A DNA stretch of 64,000 nucleotides from Pseudobdellovibrionaceae bacterium (GTDB lineage: Bacteria; Bdellovibrionota; Bdellovibrionia; Bdellovibrionales; Bdellovibrionaceae), in contig JAKFYD010000004.1 in assembly GCA_021731025.1 (NCBI GenBank), forward strand, positions 60,114 to 124,113, written 5' to 3'. The notes beneath the pieces are model-generated. The model was not told the DNA's origin. It ran no database searches and saw only the letters and a program-made list of their open reading frames with translations. The stretch's first letter is position 1, and each line of letters opens with the position of its first letter. Positions 26,909 through 36,455 of the stretch are shown here, one piece after another. Made by a program: the position numbers and the translations under genes.

Positions 26909-28533
26909 GAATCGGAATCGCGCAAATCAATCCCGCTCTGGGTGACTTTGAAACTAATGCCGAAAAAATCTTAAAAAATATCAAGAGCGCCCGAGACCGA
27001 AAATGTAATTTAATTATTTTTCCTGAAGCTGCTCTTCTTGGATATCATCCCTACGACCTGCTCGAGCGCCCTGAATTCATTCAGCGGCAAAATAAATATT
27101 TGCAAAAGATTATGAAGGCTGTTCCCACGAGCATTAATGTTCTTTTAGGAGTTATCCAAAAGAACAAGTCATCACGTGGAAAACCCTATTTCAATTCTGC
27201 AGTTCTTATTCAAAAGGGTCGTAAACCCCGTTTTTTCAATAAGGAACTTTTGCCGACGGGAGATGTTTTTGATGAAGCGCGCTTTATCGAGCCTGGCGAT
27301 CTTGAAAAAAATTATTTCAATTGCGGGGACTGCAAATTTTTCCTGACAATCTGTGAAGATATGTGGGCATGGCCTATGCCAGACAAAACTTCCCCGTATT
27401 CACGAAATCCTCTTGATGATGTGAAACGAAAGAAAATCGATTTCGTGATCAACATGAGTGCTAGCCCGTTCTTTTTAGGCAAAGATAAGTTACGCCACTA
27501 CATGGCTTTACAGACGGCTAAACATTTTAAGGCTCCATTGATTTATGTAAATCTTGTGGGCGCCCAGGATGAAATCATTTTTGATGGTCGAAGTTTTGTC
27601 ATCGATACCAAAGGTAAAAAACTTTTAGAGTGTCAGGCCTTTGAAGAAGATTTGAACGTGATTGATACAGATTCCTACGAAGCTTGGTCAAAACCACAGC
27701 CTTTGCATGAGGTCGATCTTCTTCATCGTTCTTTAGTGATGGGGATACGTGACTTCGTTAATAAGCTAGGCTTGCAAAAAGTCCATCTGGGAATCAGTGG
27801 GGGAATCGATTCGGCGATCGTTGCTTGTTTAGCTGTGGATGCTCTCGGACCACAGAACGTCACCTTATTGGCTATGCCGGGACCATTTTCGGCGGAAATG
27901 AGTTTTGATCTTGCGGAAAAGTTAGCTCAAAATCTTCAGGTTAAATTTTTGAAAGCACCAATCAATGAAGCTTACGAAAGCATCGTTCAGACCTTATCTC
28001 CCGTTTTAGATTTAGAAGAAAAAATTTCTGTTGTTCATGAAAATGTTCAATCGCGGCTTCGTGGTTTATTTTTAATGGCTTATGCCAATAAAACAAATTC
28101 GCTTTTGCTGACCACAGGAAATAAAAGCGAATACGCCACAGGCTATGCCACTCTGTATGGGGATATGTGTGGTGGCCTAGCTCCGCTGGGAGATTTGCTG
28201 AAACATCAGGTGTATGAGCTCGCAGAATATTACAATCAAGAGCAAGAGTTAATTCCTGCCAATATAATCACCCGGCCACCCACCGCAGAACTGCGGCCCA
28301 ATCAAAAAGATCAAGACAGTCTTCCAGCCTATAACATTTTGGACAAAGCCGTTCAGGACTTAGTTGAGGTCTGCAAAACTGCAAACAAACCTGTTGAAAA
28401 ATGGTTGCTTAAAAAATTAGTACAAACTGAATTTAAACGCTGGCAAGCTGCCCCGATTTTAAAAGTTTCGGCTCACGCCTTTGGCCGCGGCCGGCGGTAT
28501 CCTTTGGCTCAGCAAGCCTTCAAAGATTTTTAA
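26905..28533 (+). CDS. nadE: Glutamine-dependent NAD+ synthetase
   Basis: Final step of NAD synthesis: nicotinate adenine dinucleotide to NAD using glutamine nitrogen. 542 residues with two domains. The N-terminal nitrilase-type glutaminase has Glu in FPEAALLGY, Lys in FNKELLP and Cys in LTICEDMW. The C-terminal synthetase has the P-loop GISGGIDSAIVACLA. The ammonia is channelled between them. The window thus holds two NAD-pathway genes, this and nadD-rsfS. Confidence 0.95.
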   Translation: MRIGIAQINPALGDFETNAEKILKNIKSARDRKCNLIIFPEAALLGYHPYDLLERPEFIQRQNKYLQKIMKAVPTSINVLLGVIQKNKSSRGKPYFNSAVLIQKGRKPRFFNKELLPTGDVFDEARFIEPGDLEKNYFNCGDCKFFLTICEDMWAWPMPDKTSPYSRNPLDDVKRKKIDFVINMSASPFFLGKDKLRHYMALQTAKHFKAPLIYVNLVGAQDEIIFDGRSFVIDTKGKKLLECQAFEEDLNVIDTDSYEAWSKPQPLHEVDLLHRSLVMGIRDFVNKLGLQKVHLGISGGIDSAIVACLAVDALGPQNVTLLAMPGPFSAEMSFDLAEKLAQNLQVKFLKAPINEAYESIVQTLSPVLDLEEKISVVHENVQSRLRGLFLMAYANKTNSLLLTTGNKSEYATGYATLYGDMCGGLAPLGDLLKHQVYELAEYYNQEQELIPANIITRPPTAELRPNQKDQDSLPAYNILDKAVQDLVEVCKTANKPVEKWLLKKLVQTEFKRWQAAPILKVSAHAFGRGRRYPLAQQAFKDF

Positions 28534-28539
28534 AGTTTA

Positions 28540-29154
28540 TTACAGGCCAAGGAGATCGAGCTGCTTGGGTTGTCTCTGAATTTGGGGAAAGCGCACTTCC
28601 AATTTTCCAGTCAAGGCAATCAGATTATCGATCTTTGGTGCTTGTCCACCGACAGAAATTCGTTTCATCATCTCTAGGAAAAGTAGACCACAGTAGCTGG
28701 CATCTTCTTCAGCTCGGTGAAAATTTCCAGTTGGGATTTTTAAATGCTGAACGAGGGTGACCAGTTTGTAATTGGGCAGACCAGGAAAAACCTTTCGTGA
28801 AATGCCTAAAGTATCTAAGACAATTCCGCGTGGTGCAGGCGTTTCATGTTTCTTAATATCATTGGTTAAAAATTGAGTGTCAAAAGGAGCATTGTGCGCA
28901 ACCAAAGGATCGTCGCCACAGAATTCGGCGAAGGAAGGTAATAATTCAAAAATGCGGGGCTTTCCTTTAACCATATCGTCAGTGATTTTATTGACCGCAG
29001 ACGCTCCCGGAGGAATTGGTTTCAGAGGATCAACAAGAGTTGAAAAAATAGCTTCCGGTTGGCCATTGACATATTTGATGGCCCCAATTTCACAAATTTG
29101 GTCAACACCGGGAACTGTTCCTGTTGTTTCAAGATCGAAAGCAATAAAGTTCAT
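28540..29154 (-). CDS. DnaQ-like 3'-5' exonuclease (DEDDh)
   Basis: 204 residues from ATG 29154. The exonuclease motifs are all present: FDLETTG (Exo I), HNAPFDTQF (Exo II) and FHRAEEDASYC (Exo III with the His). It is related to the Pol III epsilon subunit but could serve DNA repair, since such paralogues are common. An in-frame TTG lies 12 codons upstream but would displace the motif from the N-terminus. Divergent from the ferredoxin gene. Confidence 0.85.
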   Translation of the reverse strand: MNFIAFDLETTGTVPGVDQICEIGAIKYVNGQPEAIFSTLVDPLKPIPPGASAVNKITDDMVKGKPRIFELLPSFAEFCGDDPLVAHNAPFDTQFLTNDIKKHETPAPRGIVLDTLGISRKVFPGLPNYKLVTLVQHLKIPTGNFHRAEEDASYCGLLFLEMMKRISVGGQAPKIDNLIALTGKLEVRFPQIQRQPKQLDLLGL

Positions 29155-29198
29155 AAAAATATTGATACATAAGGAGCTCCCGGGTTTCAATCAAAGAA

Positions 29199-29501
29199 AT
29201 GAAAAAAAATGTCCAGTTTTTGCTAGAACCTCTTTCCTGCCTTATCAATGCGAGTCAAAACCAAACTCTTCTTGAAGCTTTGTTAGAAGCTGGCATTGAC
29301 ATCGATCACAGCTGCGGTGGAAACGGGACTTGCGGGACTTGCAGGGTTCATATCGAAAGCGGATTCGATTCCCTGCCACCGCCCAATGAAGTTGAAGCTG
29401 AGCTTAGAAATGAATTACCCTTTGATTCCCATGAGAGACTAGCTTGTCAGAATTATGCTCACGAGGGCTTGATTGTAAAACTGCGTGAAAAAAAACTCTA
29501 A
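29199..29501 (+). CDS. [2Fe-2S] ferredoxin (plant/adrenodoxin-like)
   Basis: 100 residues. Four cluster cysteines are visible: Cys39, Cys45 and Cys48 in CGGNGTCGTCR, and Cys83 in RLACQ. Electron carrier; the redox partner is not obvious from neighbours, as the gene sits alone between a nuclease and a convergent operon. Confidence 0.88.
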   Translation: MKKNVQFLLEPLSCLINASQNQTLLEALLEAGIDIDHSCGGNGTCGTCRVHIESGFDSLPPPNEVEAELRNELPFDSHERLACQNYAHEGLIVKLREKKL

Positions 29502-29511
29502 GGATGCAGCC

Positions 29512-30720
29512 TTATTCGACATAAAAAGGATTTGTGTAAATCCAAGTGAGCCATTTTTTTCCATCGGGAATAGGTAGAAAGGGACTAACCCTGACTTGGA
29601 TACGATACACTCCAGGCTCGGTGATTTGTAAATTAATGTTGGAACTATTTCCGGTCGCGTAGCGAAGTCCATTTCGGTAAACCACAATTTCATAAAAATC
29701 AGATGGCTCGACAGGGACCTCGGCACGCAAGATCAGATTTTTATTAAACTTAATATTTGAACCCATAAGATAAGTTTTATTTTTATCTTCGATGGTCGCT
29801 TGGAAGCCTTTGGTATCGCCCAATAAGTCGAAAGCGATATAGAAATTTCCATTTTTCAAAGCCTGGAAAATTTTTTGTTTATCGCTGGCAACTTGGCCGG
29901 TCAGCTCAGATTTCAGCAGAACGTGATTTGAAAAAATCTCGAAGCTCTTTTGATAACTGGGAAATTTAATTAAGTAATTGGCGATAGGAATAGCGCGGGC
30001 AGAAGCTTCTGCGCCGGCAAAGAGATTAAAATGAAATTTTGAAGAAACTCCATCAAAGAGGGCAATCTCTTCGGTGGGCTCATTGAAAAGCCTGACCAGA
30101 GCAAGTTTAGCGTTAAAGGGATACATCAGAAAACTCCAGAACACAGAAAGTTTTGATTTTTCCCAGGCTCGAGTCGAAATTCCTTTTAAATTGACCAACT
30201 CTAGCCCATCCATTCCGATGGGGATTTCTCCGGACCAGGTGAAACCTAATTTGTGAGGATGCGCTAACACCAACAAAGTATCTTTATTGAAGAATTTTTT
30301 TTGCGAGAGGTAATCGGCAAGTCGTATCTGAGAATCTCCTAGCGTTGTTCCTAGATCATCACCGCGATTGGAATAGAAAATAAGTCGTGAATCCAAATAG
30401 CTGTATTTTCCCCCGGTGAAAACCAATGTATTTCCGTGATAACCTTCGTTGGTGTAGGGAATGTCGAACAGATTCAAATCAGTAAAGAAAATAAAATCGA
30501 GTCCTGCAGTCCGAGCCGAAGCAATGATTTGACTGTAGCTGCTGGAACCTAAGCTCAATTCTGAGTGAACATTCACGACGCCTTTATAGTCGAAAAACTC
30601 GATAGTGTTTTCTTTTTTTAGTTTTAGCGGAATGACATTCACGTTGATCTGCGAAATATAAAATCCATAGACAAAATAGCAAATCAGTAAGCCGGAAAAA
30701 AATATTAATGTGCGAATCAT
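29512..30720 (-). CDS. PHP-domain-like protein, membrane-anchored, altered metal site
   Basis: 402 residues. The N-terminus is a single membrane segment (IFFSGLLICYFVYGFY). The next domain follows the PHP phosphoesterase plan: VNVHSELSLGSSSYSQII, then AGLDFIFFTDLN, and LVLAHPHKLGF. In active PHP enzymes the first motif is usually HxH and the second TDH; here they read VHSE and TDLN, so at least one metal ligand is missing. A C-terminal beta-rich region (about residue 300 on) may bind a ligand. Its start overlaps the stop of the GT39-like gene (ATGA). Confidence 0.65.
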   Translation of the reverse strand: MIRTLIFFSGLLICYFVYGFYISQINVNVIPLKLKKENTIEFFDYKGVVNVHSELSLGSSSYSQIIASARTAGLDFIFFTDLNLFDIPYTNEGYHGNTLVFTGGKYSYLDSRLIFYSNRGDDLGTTLGDSQIRLADYLSQKKFFNKDTLLVLAHPHKLGFTWSGEIPIGMDGLELVNLKGISTRAWEKSKLSVFWSFLMYPFNAKLALVRLFNEPTEEIALFDGVSSKFHFNLFAGAEASARAIPIANYLIKFPSYQKSFEIFSNHVLLKSELTGQVASDKQKIFQALKNGNFYIAFDLLGDTKGFQATIEDKNKTYLMGSNIKFNKNLILRAEVPVEPSDFYEIVVYRNGLRYATGNSSNINLQITEPGVYRIQVRVSPFLPIPDGKKWLTWIYTNPFYVE

Positions 30721-32030
30721 TTTTTCACCTCAAGTATAAGATAGTCATGAGGCAAATTTTCTACTTCTTTGATTTTCCAGCCTTCTTTCAAGATCCACTC
30801 CGGCAGATCGTGATGCCTTTGTTTAATAAGAAAGAAAGAATTTTCTGAAGGGTAACCATGATCAAGAGTATCAAAAAAATCATACCGACTGCCGTCTTTT
30901 AATTTGTAAACGGGTTTACGAGAATTAAACCACAGTGACGATGCTAGCTGGTAGTTAATGGCATAAAGTGGACGATAGACTTCGACAAGAGGACTAAAAG
31001 ATCTATATAAAAAAGGCTCACTGACTTTTCCGTGGACAAATTGGTGAGCCGAAAAAATCATGGCAAATCCTAAAGTGAAATACAGTGAAAGCCAAAAGCC
31101 GAGCACTAAGAAATGTTTGCGCCAAGACCAACTTCCTGTCAGAGCCAAAGCATAGACCGTCGGATAAGCCATGATGGGCCAATTGCCCTCTACGGGAGCG
31201 CGAAAACTGGTCAGAAAAAAGAAAATAAGAGGTCCCCATGCGAATGACTTTAAAATTTTCATCCGCGGATCTTTATTTTTAACAGCTGCCCAGACGACCA
31301 AAGGAAACAAGATAAGCACTTGTCCAAAAAAATATTCGACCGGCCACTGCCAACTAAACCCAGCCTGCTTCAGACCATGATTGAATTGAAAATGAAAAGA
31401 ACTCCATTGATTTTTAGAGTTCCAGTAAAGAACGGGCAGACAAAAAATAAAACCACTAATACCGATGATATGTAAATGCTTCCAGGGAAAGCGATGAAGA
31501 ACTTTATTTCTCCACATCGAATAGAGGGTCAAAGGTAGAAATAGAACGATTAAATATTTCGACAAGAAGCCTAAGCCTAATGAAACCCCAAGACCAAGGG
31601 CATATTTTACGGATGGGCGTTCAAGGTATTTAAGATAAAAAAGAAGAGACAAGCTCCAAAAAACTAACAGTGGAAGATCAGGCGTTAAAAGAAGAGTACC
31701 AAACCCCAAAAAAGGAGAAATAAGTGTAAGATAAAACCAGACTTTATAAGTTTCCATTTCAATTTTAAGTTGTTGGAATATAAAAAACCAAATCAGCCAT
31801 AAACTATGACCAAGAATAACACCTGGCCATCGAACCAGCGATTGGCCCCAATCTAGGAAATGTCCAAGATACAAAAGCCATGCTGTCATTGGAGGGTGAT
31901 CAAAGTAACTGAACTGAGGGAAAAGCGACCACACCCAGTAATAAGCTTCATCAGCAATTAAGGGCAAGGCACTCGCCAGCGCGAGTTTTAAAAAAAGTGT
32001 TAAAGACCATGCCTTGAAATAGGTATTCAC
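30717..32030 (-). CDS. Glycosyltransferase family 39-like membrane protein
   Basis: 437 residues with about ten membrane helices. The first loop holds the family hallmarks ADEAYYWVWS and YFDHPPM, the acidic and aromatic motifs of ArnT/PMT-like enzymes that use lipid-linked sugar donors. It should transfer a sugar at the outer face of the inner membrane, to lipid, protein or envelope polymer; the acceptor is unknown. GTG start one base after the stop of the RodZ-like gene, hence coupled. Confidence 0.82.
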   Translation of the reverse strand: MNTYFKAWSLTLFLKLALASALPLIADEAYYWVWSLFPQFSYFDHPPMTAWLLYLGHFLDWGQSLVRWPGVILGHSLWLIWFFIFQQLKIEMETYKVWFYLTLISPFLGFGTLLLTPDLPLLVFWSLSLLFYLKYLERPSVKYALGLGVSLGLGFLSKYLIVLFLPLTLYSMWRNKVLHRFPWKHLHIIGISGFIFCLPVLYWNSKNQWSSFHFQFNHGLKQAGFSWQWPVEYFFGQVLILFPLVVWAAVKNKDPRMKILKSFAWGPLIFFFLTSFRAPVEGNWPIMAYPTVYALALTGSWSWRKHFLVLGFWLSLYFTLGFAMIFSAHQFVHGKVSEPFLYRSFSPLVEVYRPLYAINYQLASSLWFNSRKPVYKLKDGSRYDFFDTLDHGYPSENSFFLIKQRHHDLPEWILKEGWKIKEVENLPHDYLILEVKK

Positions 32031-32031
32031 G

Positions 32032-33198
32032 TCAGTAAGTGAGTTTTATAGGTTTACCGAGAACTCCCGGGATGCCAATTTCTTTTCCATTAACGATGAT
32101 GCTAATAGCGCCACCGTTACTCACATTAAGTTTAACTCCAGAGCGAGTTTTGATGGTGTGAAGTTGTTCGGGTTCAAGATGAAATTTTTCGTTTTTTCCA
32201 CTGGCTGTCGAATATTCAACATCGACATTATCTAAAGCTTCAATGATCAACTCAATATTTTTGATGGCGGGTTTTACTTCGGCAGCGACTGCAGGTGTTT
32301 CAGTCGGCTTAACTTCTGGTTTTTCCGTGACTGTAGGTTTAGCTGGTTCTGCCGGTAAGGCTGTCGTTGAGGTGGACGGCGAAGAAGGTGTTGGTGATGT
32401 TGTTGGCGGAGCGGCCGTCGACATCGGCGGTGGGGTTGGAGGAGTTGTCAGTGCGGATCGAGGAGCAGGGCCGGTCGTTGCGGGATTAACAAAAGGAGAT
32501 GTCGGTGCTGCTAAAGTTGAGCCTTCTTTTGGCGCTGTAGTTTCAGTGGAGGGAGCACTTTCAGGAGGTACGGCTTGTTGTTGGGCAACAGCAGGATCAG
32601 AAGAAACTGGAGCTGACTCTACCGGAGGAGTCGACGGTTGGGGAGTTACAGCTGGAGTGACTGCGATGGTTTCGGGCTCAGGCGTGACAGCTTCATTTTG
32701 ATAACGATCAATCACTCGTTTCGTAATAAGAATCAATGTTATCAAAACAATTACTGAAGCAATGAGAGTCATGTTTCGGAAACGTTTTTCCGAAGTGATT
32801 GTCACAGGTTTTGGTTCGTGGGCCGAAGGAGCAGGTTCCCGCGCGGGGGCTGAAAAATTTTGGGGAGCATCAGCAGTTGGCGCTGACGTCGGTGGCGCCG
32901 GATTTACAGTCACTGGAGGAACTTTATCAGTGCCCAAGTGCAAAGAGATTGAGTGAGGTTTAGTCGTTCCCATTTCCGAAGTAAACAGTCTTAAAACATC
33001 ATCAACATTCAATTTTAAATACTGAGCATAGCTTTGGACAAAACCACGCAAAAAAGTTTTTGCAGGAAGAGCGTCAATGTCCCCATCCTCTATAGCTTTT
33101 AAGATTTTACTGTTAATTTTAAGCGACAAGCCAATTTCGTGGATTGAAAGTTGTTTTTCTTCTCGAGCTTTTTTAAGTATTTCGCCTGTCTTTTTCAT
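32032..33198 (-). CDS. RodZ-like helix-turn-helix membrane protein
   Basis: 388 residues. The N-terminal HTH (GEILKKAREEKQLSIHEIG, then LKAIEDGDIDALPAKTFLRG) is the RodZ/DUF4115-type module. A single helix (LIASVIVLITLILI) follows near residue 155. Then come about 130 residues of Pro/Thr/Ser/Ala repeats, and a C-terminal beta domain (about 305-388) as in RodZ. RodZ links MreB filaments to wall synthesis, so it may set cell shape. Start shares bases with the stop of the upstream TPR lipoprotein (TAATG). Confidence 0.85.
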   Translation of the reverse strand: MKKTGEILKKAREEKQLSIHEIGLSLKINSKILKAIEDGDIDALPAKTFLRGFVQSYAQYLKLNVDDVLRLFTSEMGTTKPHSISLHLGTDKVPPVTVNPAPPTSAPTADAPQNFSAPAREPAPSAHEPKPVTITSEKRFRNMTLIASVIVLITLILITKRVIDRYQNEAVTPEPETIAVTPAVTPQPSTPPVESAPVSSDPAVAQQQAVPPESAPSTETTAPKEGSTLAAPTSPFVNPATTGPAPRSALTTPPTPPPMSTAAPPTTSPTPSSPSTSTTALPAEPAKPTVTEKPEVKPTETPAVAAEVKPAIKNIELIIEALDNVDVEYSTASGKNEKFHLEPEQLHTIKTRSGVKLNVSNGGAISIIVNGKEIGIPGVLGKPIKLTY

Positions 33199-33947
33199 TA
33201 CTGAACCTTCCGAATTATTTCAATCATCGCTCGAGAGCGATCCTGGTATCGACCTTGAGGGTAAAGCTTAATGACTTCCTGAAGGCGTGTTATAGCTTTA
33301 TCCTTTTCCCCCATGCGAAAAATCGTCAATGCGCTGAAGTAGTGGGGCTCATCAAAGGATGATTTTTGGCAAAATGAAATAGCACGTTCCAAAGCTGGCA
33401 AAGCTCTTTTATAATCCTGAAGCTCAAATAAGGATCGACCGTAATAATTATTCGCGACACAACTTTCTCGCTGTTGTTCCGCGGCCTTTAGAAAACTTTT
33501 TTTAGCGAGATCGAATTTTTTCTGGTTGAATTGGCTTAAGCCAAGATTGATGTAAGCTTTTTCAACACCAGTGTATGTCAAATCATTTAAAACTGTTTTC
33601 AGTTCTTTTTCGGCTTCGGCGTGACGATTTTTTTCGATCAGCAATCGAGCCAGATTATTTCGAGCATCAGTAAATTTAGGCTCAAGAGAAAGAGCTCGAC
33701 GAAAGTGCTTCTCCGAGAAGTCATATTTTTCGCGCATGAAATAGGTGAGACCGAGATTATTTTGAATAGCTGGGTCATTAGGGCTGAGCTCTTCAGCTTT
33801 TAAAAATTCGGCAAGGGCCATAGGGTAATTGTTGGACTCAAAATAAGAAACGCCCAACTGCATATGTAACGCTGATTTTTCCTTTTTTTCTGAAAAGCTG
33901 GCGCAACCCACACTGGCTAATAGAATAAGAGCTAAAAAAAGTCTCAT
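33198..33947 (-). CDS. TPR lipoprotein (PilF/PilW-like)
   Basis: 249 residues. Lipobox ending SVGC, lipidated Cys at residue 15. The mature part is TPR repeats (LGVSYFESNNYPMALAEFL, LGLTYFMREKYDFSEKHF, LGLSQFNQKKFDLAKKSF). PilF/PilW-type lipoproteins help secretin assembly at the outer membrane. A pilF-rodZ order occurs in other bacteria, which supports the name, but function here is inferred. First gene of the four-gene minus-strand operon. Confidence 0.8.
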   Translation of the reverse strand: MRLFLALILLASVGCASFSEKKEKSALHMQLGVSYFESNNYPMALAEFLKAEELSPNDPAIQNNLGLTYFMREKYDFSEKHFRRALSLEPKFTDARNNLARLLIEKNRHAEAEKELKTVLNDLTYTGVEKAYINLGLSQFNQKKFDLAKKSFLKAAEQQRESCVANNYYGRSLFELQDYKRALPALERAISFCQKSSFDEPHYFSALTIFRMGEKDKAITRLQEVIKLYPQGRYQDRSRAMIEIIRKVQ

Positions 33948-33970
33948 CCTAACAAGCTATCATTGTCGAT

Positions 33971-35140
33971 TTAAGAGTCAATCCTGACTTCGCTCAATAG
34001 CTCTACATGACTGGTTTGCGGGAACATATCCAAAGCTAAAAGCTTTTCGACCCGTGGTTTAAGACCCTGTAGCTGCGCTTGATCATAAAATAGTTTAAGG
34101 TCTCTGGCCCAAGTCACCGGATTGCAACTGACGTAAATAAAACGCGGAATTTCGGCCGCGGCGAGAGCCTTCATGACCAAGCCTTCAGTCCCGATTCGCG
34201 GTGGATCAAGAATCACCAGATCATTTTTCTGAAGTAAAAATCTTTTCATAAAGAGGCTAACATCGGCGCAAAAAACTTCAAATTGTTTAGGTGAGAGCTT
34301 AAGCATTTCAGCGCGCTTTCGTGCAAGTTGGGCTAATCCCAAATGTTTCTCGACAGCGATGACCGAAGTTTTTTTAAAGGCTTCTGAAAGTGGAAAGCTT
34401 AAATTTCCTGCGCCGGCATACAGATCAATGATGCGTGAAGGCTTTTGGGGGAAATCTTGGCTGTAATTTAAAAGCTCAAGGATCAGATTATCATTTTGAA
34501 AGCGATTCACCTGAGAAAAACCCTGCGAATCTTTTTCTTCACCCAGTTCATACCAGCGAGGCTCTTCGTTTTCATCCAGGTAAAATTCGTAACGACCTCG
34601 AGGAATTTTTTTATCGAGGATTTCCTTTTTAAACTGTGGCCAAGCTGACATTAACTTTTCTTCAGTGATAAGACAGTCTTCAATTTCGATCAAATTGTGT
34701 GTGCCCTGAGCATAGAATCCAAAATGTGAATTTTGATTTTTGGGCTGAATGCGATTTCGATAGCGAAAGCTTTTAGGACTGGGTCTAATTTCAAACTCGG
34801 GTAAAAATTCACCGGGCAGAAACTTTGAAAAAGTCTCACGGATCAATTGCTGTTTAATCCGCAACTGAGATGTCTCTTCGAGATGTTGCCAGTCGCAGCC
34901 GCCACACTCTGAATAGTAGGGGCAGGGCGCTACACGACGCTCAGCCGAGGGCTGCAAGATTTCTAAAATGCGGGCAAAATAAAAGTTTTTTTTTGCTTCA
35001 GTGATTTCGACTTTGAGAGTATCGCCAGGGGCAGATTTAGGTACAAAAATGACGGCATTTTGATGACGGGAAAGACCAGAGCCCCCCGCCACCATTTTTT
35101 CAATTTTTATTTCGAGTACATCACCAACAGAAATTTTCAA
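33971..35140 (-). CDS. RNA (uracil-C5)-methyltransferase, RlmD/TrmA family
   Basis: 389 residues. N-terminal TRAM domain (VGDVLEIKIEKMVAGGSGLSR). A [4Fe-4S] motif follows, CPYYSECGGCDW, with a further Cys in EIEDCL. The methyltransferase domain has the SAM loop DLYAGAGNLSF, ILDPPR, the nucleophile in YVSCNP and the base-side DMFPQTSHVE. This set fits 23S rRNA m5U enzymes (RlmD, RlmC or RlmCD); the target U cannot be told. The only start is a TTG with no clear ribosome site, five bases after ndk. Confidence 0.88.
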   Translation of the reverse strand: MKISVGDVLEIKIEKMVAGGSGLSRHQNAVIFVPKSAPGDTLKVEITEAKKNFYFARILEILQPSAERRVAPCPYYSECGGCDWQHLEETSQLRIKQQLIRETFSKFLPGEFLPEFEIRPSPKSFRYRNRIQPKNQNSHFGFYAQGTHNLIEIEDCLITEEKLMSAWPQFKKEILDKKIPRGRYEFYLDENEEPRWYELGEEKDSQGFSQVNRFQNDNLILELLNYSQDFPQKPSRIIDLYAGAGNLSFPLSEAFKKTSVIAVEKHLGLAQLARKRAEMLKLSPKQFEVFCADVSLFMKRFLLQKNDLVILDPPRIGTEGLVMKALAAAEIPRFIYVSCNPVTWARDLKLFYDQAQLQGLKPRVEKLLALDMFPQTSHVELLSEVRIDS

Positions 35141-35145
35141 TGAGG

Positions 35146-35571
35146 TTAGACGTTACAGATTTCGCGCTTTTCGAAAAATAAAGCTAATTCACGTTGAGCG
35201 GAAGTTGGGCTGTCAGAACCGTGAACCGCATTTTCACCAACGTTGTCACCAAATTTAGCACGGATTGTTCCAGCAGCAGCTTTTTTAGGATCAGTTGCGC
35301 CCATAATATCACGGTTTTTCATCACTGCGCCTTCACCTTGAAGACAAAGCAGCATCACTGGACCTGAAGTCATGAAGCTAACAAGTTCGCCAAAGAAAGG
35401 GCGAGCTTTGTGTTCTGCATAGAACTCTTCACATTTATCTTTAGAAATGACAGTTAATTTTGCTGCCGCAATTTTTAAACCGTTTGCTTCGAAAATACTT
35501 AAAATATCACCGATACAATTTTTTTTCATCGCATTGGGTTTAATGATCGAAAAGGTTTGTTCCATAGCCAT
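35146..35571 (-). CDS. ndk: Nucleoside-diphosphate kinase
   Basis: 141 residues. Balances NTP and dNTP pools by phosphate transfer through the histidine in NAVHGSDSP. Other conserved parts: FSIIKPNAM and [21 protein letters not shown] lies seven bases before the start. It follows sucD by ten bases in the TCA operon; succinyl-CoA synthetase and Ndk are known to associate in some bacteria. Confidence 0.96.
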   Translation of the reverse strand: MAMEQTFSIIKPNAMKKNCIGDILSIFEANGLKIAAAKLTVISKDKCEEFYAEHKARPFFGELVSFMTSGPVMLLCLQGEGAVMKNRDIMGATDPKKAAAGTIRAKFGDNVGENAVHGSDSPTSAQRELALFFEKREICNV

Positions 35572-35581
35572 AGTTATCTCC

Positions 35582-36451
35582 TTACTTAAGCAGTGATTTT
35601 AGTGTCGTCCCAAGATCTGCCGGACTTCTGGCAATTTTGCAACCAGCAGATTCAAGAGCTGCAAATTTTGCTTCAGCTGTGCCTTTTCCGCCGCTGATAA
35701 TAGCTCCCGCATGACCCATGCGCTTTCCTTTGGGGGCCGAGGCTCCCGCAATGAAAGCAGCCACTGGTTTTTTGAATTCTTTTTTGATGTAAGCTGCGGC
35801 CTCTTCTTCAGCATCGCCACCGATTTCGCCGATCATGATGACAGCTTCAGTGCCAGGATCAGCGTTAAAAAGCCTTAAAACATCAATGAAGTTTGTTCCA
35901 TTGACGGGATCTCCACCAATTCCGACACAGCTGGATTGACCTAATCCAAGCTGAGTCAACTGATGAACGGCCTCGTAAGTTAAGGTTCCTGACCGAGACA
36001 GCACGCCAATTTTTCCTGGTTTGTGGATATGACCGGGCATAATTCCAATTTTGCATTGACCCGGAGTGATGACTCCAGGGCAGTTAGGGCCAACCAATCG
36101 AGTGCGGCGACCTTCCATAAATTTTTTCACTTTAATCATGTCCAAAACAGGAATTCCTTCGGTGATGCAGACGACGAGATCCAAATCAGCATCAACGGCT
36201 TCCATGATGGAATCTGCAGCAAAAGGTGGAGGCACAAAAATCATCGAAACATTACATCCTGTGGATTTCTTTGCTTCATGAACTGTATTGAATACAGGCA
36301 AATTGATGTGTTTCGTTCCACCTTTTCCAGGCGTTACTCCACCAACCATTTTCGTTCCATAAGCGAGACACTGTTCCGAGTGGAAAGTTCCCTGAGCGCC
36401 AGTAAAACCTTGGCAAATCACTTTGGTGTTTTTATCTATCAGTATTGACAT
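35582..36451 (-). CDS. sucD: Succinyl-CoA synthetase, alpha subunit
   Basis: 289 residues. CoA-binding Rossmann domain at the N-terminus ([13 protein letters not shown]), [12 protein letters not shown] in the middle, and the phosphohistidine in [15 protein letters not shown]. With SucC it makes succinate and a nucleoside triphosphate from succinyl-CoA. Four bases separate sucC and sucD. Confidence 0.97.
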   Translation of the reverse strand: MSILIDKNTKVICQGFTGAQGTFHSEQCLAYGTKMVGGVTPGKGGTKHINLPVFNTVHEAKKSTGCNVSMIFVPPPFAADSIMEAVDADLDLVVCITEGIPVLDMIKVKKFMEGRRTRLVGPNCPGVITPGQCKIGIMPGHIHKPGKIGVLSRSGTLTYEAVHQLTQLGLGQSSCVGIGGDPVNGTNFIDVLRLFNADPGTEAVIMIGEIGGDAEEEAAAYIKKEFKKPVAAFIAGASAPKGKRMGHAGAIISGGKGTAEAKFAALESAGCKIARSPADLGTTLKSLLK

Positions 36452-36455
36452 ATTT

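Noticed and set aside
32243..32701. Gly/Val-rich plus-strand ORF of 152 residues
   Set aside because: Complement of the Pro/Thr/Ser-rich linker of the RodZ-like gene; no ribosome site and biased codons explain it.
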